Positions 42,001 through 48,000 of a stretch of 64,000 bases of DNA are shown here, piece after piece. The stretch is taken from the NCBI GenBank assembly GCA_963931925.1, contig OZ007571.1, positions 39,445,550-39,509,549 on the forward strand, read 5' to 3'. The DNA comes from Onchidella celtica. Lineage: Eukaryota; Mollusca; Gastropoda; Systellommatophora; Onchidiidae. The stretch's first letter is position 1. Each line of letters starts with the position of its first letter. The translations under genes were made by a program, and so were the position numbers. Below the pieces are notes generated by a model. That model made no database searches. It was given only the letters and a program-made list of their open reading frames with translations, and had not been told where the DNA came from.

Positions 42001-45000
42001 GTTAAAGTATTTTTATTGTAGTTTTGGTATACTTTGTATCCTGATCTTTTCTAAATCACCAGCTGAAAAATGCATTTGAAAAAGCCTGTAGAATTTTTCC
42101 TTCTGACTGCATTAGGCAGTGAGCCAAAAAATTCAGAAAATGAATTTTACCTTTTCACTGCCACAAAGTCCACAACTCGAAGTCCTCTTGATGCCATATT
42201 GTCTGGCGTAAATTACAACTCTGGAATGTCTAGAGTTTCGGACAATGTTGCATTAAATAAAAACATTCTACCTGAAACAGTGACAGGAATTGATTGCCAG
42301 CAAAGCTATGAAAATTAATCTTGTTACTGAAAATGAAAAAAGAGGTGGAATTTCAAGTAAAATACGTCAATCATTTTACATAATTATGACATTGAAAGGG
42401 TTAGTGTGAAAGAGATGTGCTGTTTCAATAGAAATGTCTGCAGTAATTGAGGTAAATTGATGCAACTATGTGTCGGCGTAGGAAACATGTCAATATGATG
42501 CACATAAGCATATTAACCCTCGTCCCGCGTTGAGTGAACTCGTGCACGTAACGCCCTGTGCGGGGATAGCCAGCGGCCAGTCAGCCGATCGTTCGCGTGT
42601 TGCCGATAACCTCGGCGGTCGGGTCAATCGGGTCCTTGTGAACACCTGCATCGCGTATACTTCAGGACGCAATAACAACAATAGTGGTGGATAAATCATA
42701 GGGGACCCCTATGATATTTGGATACAGTACTTGTGATGATATGCAGTCGGTTTTATTGTGAAATGGAAGGCCCCAAATCAAGAATTTTTTGCATTTACAT
42801 GCCGTTTAACACGTTTTATCCTTTTCCCCAAGACCTCTGCGCTTTTTCTGTCCCTAAGTCAGGCCATTCAGGTGAACAAATTGTTTTTTAAGCCATTCGC
42901 TTAATTTACTTACCACATGTATCGTGACATTGCCTTCTCCCTCCTCTACTATGTAAAGTGTTCACTTACTATAATGTTAGTTTTAACGAGAGATTTGATT
43001 TCCAGTTCCAGGTCGTAGAGCACATACATGTACTGAAAAGCGGTTTAATCAAAGGAACACAATATCTCTCTAATTACCACATCAAATAAAGACAACGACA
43101 AACAACAAATCCGGTCATTTTCTCCCAGTTTTCCCTGATGAAAAACCTACTGACAGACGCCCTTATGCAGCATGCCCTAATATTACATCGGAATTCATAA
43201 TTACAGACGTAAAACGGCGTCTCAAATATGCACATGGCCCCTTTCTTCTCATTTCACATGTAGACGACAACCAGCATCAAAGTAAAAGTTTCCCCAAGAT
43301 TTTCCCCAGTTCAAACTTCAGACCGTCAGTACTATTACATGAGTATGATGAATAGTTGCGAATAGTTGCATCGTAATAAACGTAATCGGACGATACCATT
43401 TTGTTAGATATAGTAGGGGTGACAGGATGGATAAACACGCGAAAATTGTGTGGAAAAAAAAATGTGAAAAAACAACAACAACGACAGCCTTGGCAACCGA
43501 ATAAACAAAGCGCGAGGCGCACCGTTGCTATATAAAAATGTGGCCTCCTGCAGGACCCGCAGTTAAGCGTGTCGGACGAAATAATGGCCTTGCGTGTTGC
43601 GCGGGGAGTGGCCTCCCGCAGGAATAGGGTTAACATTAATTTTGCTGGACTTTTGAATTTCTTGTTCAACATTATTGTATTCTTGCATTATTTCATGTGG
43701 CATTCATCTTCAGCATTGCAAGTTTCATGGCTTTTGCCTGTCTACTCAAACAAATAAAGCTTGTCCAAGCCAGTGTCAAAGTGATTGAGCTCATTTTCTC
43801 TCCTGTACTGAGTACTGTGGTAGATCTACTGCATTTAGTGTAAATAATGGCTCTTCTTACTGCAAATAATAGTTTTGTGTCTCTTCGGTAAATATATCAC
43901 AAACTCCAAAATAAAACACATACACAGCTCAATATCAGACATGTAATATTAGGGGGGGGGGGGGAGATTTTCAAGGGAAATAATCAGTCATATACTTTCA
44001 GAAAAAATTGTCAAAGTGTAGTTACTTCCTTTGGACTCCTTTCAGTAGGCCTGCAACATTCTGGTAAACACTGTCACAAATCCCAGACTGGGAGATGTAC
44101 TTATTATGACAGGACAACAATCACGAACGAACAAGTATAACCCTTAACAGAACAACCAAACAGACTCACACATTTATTATACATAAAAATAAGATATACG
44201 TGCATTTCGTTATTCAATTCAACTACCATCCAGTGGTCAGCATTCCCGTCATTCATTCCTCTACGGGTCCATAACCCGATACTTTCTAAAATATGCTCTG
44301 GCCTCAGCCTCACATCTATATATATATTACTTGCTGGCCTCTCTTATTGGCTCCTGCTCAACCTAATCTCCGTATCTCAATCTCCCCTCGAGGTCTTAAT
44401 AGCACATTAATATTTCAATAGCACATTATATTCTCAATGGCACATTAACATCTTAATAGCACATTAACATATTAATAACACGTCCCGGTCTGTGGCCAGA
44501 CTGCCACGACTCATGTGCTCCCGCTGTCCTGCGCGACAGCTTCACTCAGGCGGCCTGTGGGTAGCCTTCTGCCCAACCCCGGCACAAGTCCGCTCACCGC
44601 GGGTGGCGTCTCTGCCCGACCCCGGCACCTATAAGAATAACATTACATTTCTATAACACCATACAATTACTATCCACTTCACCACTCATTACGAACTATC
44701 AAGCGTACACACAATAGTCCACCTTTCACTCACCACACCTCTTACGGTAACACGCCTCTACCGTACCACACAGCACTCAGACTCGCTACGAATCCATGAT
44801 CCGAACTTACATCTATCGCTCATTGCGCACCTTTCTATACACAGTAATCAATGACTTTCACATTCCTCACATATAACTTATTTACATCATGGTCATAGGA
44901 GAATATAGTACATCAATCATCATCATTATCAATCATAGTTCAACCTACCAGTCATCACTGGAAAACGCACAATCTCCCGACTGCTTTCCCACGTCTGTCC

Positions 45001-48000
45001 CCTTGGACCTCTTAACTTGCAGTGACTTTTCACTACACAAGATTTACCTCATCGCCTTCACTTTACTCACGTCTTGCATGCTTCCACGTTAACTAACAGA
45101 AGCCAATATAGGTGAGCAGCCTCACTATCCCGTGAGTCAATCCTACACTTCCATGCCCCCGTAATCCTTGAATCTCGCTCACTCCACTCGTGACAAACAC
45201 AACCATATCACTCACCCCCCACCCCCACTGTAGTGTTACATTAATTGGAGAGCATTGTATCCCTATTGGTGGTAGTGAGTGTCTTATGTATTTTCTTTTC
45301 CAGATACTATTTCCTGATACAGATGTTTCAGCGATCATATACAGGGAAAATGACTTTTGATTTCACCAAGCAAACGCTAGATATCCTGGTAGACACAGGT
45401 CAAGATAAGAAGGGGAAAGGAGGAGAAGTCAAAGATTTGAAATCTCTGTCAGGAGGAGAACGGTCATTCTCCACAGTATGTTTTATCCTGTCCGTGTGGG
45501 AGGCAATGGAGTCTCCATTTAGGTGTCTGGACGAATTTGATGTCTTTATGGTAGGTACAGCATTCTACTTCAATCTGGATTTTCAGAAATACAACCCTCA
45601 TAAAATCTGAGTTCTAAGTGACTTTTCCTCAGATCTTTAAAAAAAAAAAACGTGCAGAAATGTGTGCATGCACATGAACAGACACATCTACCTACTTGTC
45701 TGCCTACCTCTTTACATTCTACTTTTCCGCTGCTTTCTCACTTTCCAACCCAAACACACATATTTGTGTACTGAGAACAATATAATTGATATAAAAACTG
45801 CTCAACAGTGAAAAACAGATATAGTCTAACGTCTATGAACATTTTATGACATAATCAACTACTCAAGTGGCTCTGTGTCAAATAAAATTGACGCAATATC
45901 ATAAAAACCATGTAGAAAAATTGTGGGGTCGCAGCAGGGCTATAAGCCAAGTCAAAATTGTGTGCAACATACAACTTTTTCTTTTTGCCCAATTTTGACT
46001 GTGTCAAATAAAAGTCAATATAGGTGAGCAGAAGCTCGGGGGGAGGCAGAGCACTAGGATAACAGTTCAAGAGGAAATAAGTTTTAGGCGGATGAAGGTT
46101 GTAGTGCCTAGTTAGTGCTCAGGAAAGCAAAGCGGGAGTGAAGGAAGGGAGAAAGAAAAATGCCTCTGAGGTTGTAGTGCCCAGTTAGTGCTCTTTCACT
46201 CCCACTTTGCTTTCCTGAGCACTAACTAGGCACTACAACCTTCGTCCGCCTAAAACTTATTTCCTCTTGAACTGTTATCCTAGTGCTCTGCCTCCCCCCG
46301 AGCTTCTGCTCACCTATATTGACTTCTGTTTGATAAAAGTCGGAGGCATACATCTTGTATTCGTTGTCCTAGATGTTCGTATTGTCCAATGGCAGGCGGG
46401 TGAAAAAGAGAGAACAGGGAGGGGAGGGGTGACGCAAGTGGGTTTGGGGTCCCAGCGAACGAATACTCAAGTCAGCAAGAGACACCGTGAAACAGTTCGG
46501 CCACGATCGTCTCTTTTTTGAGAGACGGAGTGGCCGAACGGTTAAGCGATCTGTTTTCTTCTTGGCAAGGCGACGGGTGCCGTAGCAGAGGTCTCAGGTT
46601 CTAGTCCCATCTTGATCATTTTTCTTTCTCCCTTCTTTCACTCCCGCTTTGCTTTCCTGAGCACTAACTAGGCACTACAACCTTCATCCGCCTAAAACTT
46701 ATTTCCTCTTGAACTGTGTCAAATAAAGTACTCCTCCTGTTAGAAATTTGATGAAAGAAACAGGCCATGCAGTTCAGTTTTAGCTTACACCAGGATAGGT
46801 AGATATGACTTTATTGTGTGAAAGAGCAAAGGGGACATTTACAATACAGTACCAGTTGTTATTTATACCAAATAAATAGGAGTAGGTAAGTTTGTCAGTT
46901 GTTGTGTTGCTATTTTGATGTTTGTTAAGGTCAGCTGTCTGGTGTTTTCAGGACATGGTGAACCGGAGAATCTCCATGGACATGATGATGGAAACAGCTC
47001 AGAAACACGAGGACATGCAGTTTATCTTTTTGACTCCCCAAGACATGAGGTCAGTAGTACTAGTAGGCCCTGGAAATATGGAATTTTCTGTTTTCTTTTT
47101 TAATGGTAGCAAATTGTCACTGCTCTATGATAATGGCATATGTCAGACTTACATAAATGCCGAAAGGCAACTGACGGTTCATTGCATTCCTGAGCATTAG
47201 GGCTATAGATAATATTGAAGAAAAAAAAATGCGCCAGTAGAAGAATGTAATAGTTTAATCCAATAGAATCAGAGTGCCATTATTTACTGAATGACAGGGA
47301 AAGGAACATTTTTTCTTAATGTCTCAAAAGTGCTAAAATGACTTATGCCGTTAGCCTAGAGCATGATGAAATATTTTGGTGCTATTTAGGACATTATGAG
47401 CTTTTTAACTGATGGCCTTGTTTTATCAGTGTAAAGGTCTGATGGTTTTCTTGTGAGAACACCAAAATTGTATTTTGTATTAACCTGTATTAGGCAGTCC
47501 AAACTGCATCCCTAAAGGGGCGAAATCCCGTTTTGGCATAATTTTAGACCAGCATTACATGGCTGCTACTGTTGTGTGTTTATAATATAAACAACATGCA
47601 TCTGAAGTTCAATTCTTCCTCTGTCAAAGTATACTATCTTTTGTATTATTTAATGTGTGTAGCTGTGCATTTTTATTGCTTGAACAAGACAGTCTTGCCC
47701 TTCTCGCCCTGAACCGTGTGTACCGATTTGACCCCCTCATAACAAAGGATCACAGAGTGTCGCGCCGACGTAGTGCACATATTTGTAAATAACTCGCACA
47801 GAAAGCCAGATAAATGCGGTTTAATTCAATGTATTTTTCATCCTGTTTTAAGATGAAATTCCTTTAAAAATCATTTGTTGAAAAGTCTGTTGACCGAGAA
47901 ACTGGCAGAAACTTTAATAGATCAGGATCAAAATTATACACAAATGAACCTCAGCTTTTGTATTTTCAGGGTATGCAAAAAATCAGACTTGGGGCATTTT

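Noticed and set aside
43277-43672. 131-aa - strand ORF
   Set aside because: It lies within and across the end of a TTAA-flanked MITE, with Cys/Phe-rich low-complexity content and no family resemblance.
46524-46620. Functional tRNA-Ser/Leu gene
   Set aside because: A- and B-box-like motifs are present, but acceptor and T stems do not pair and the body continues into a repeated SINE sequence.
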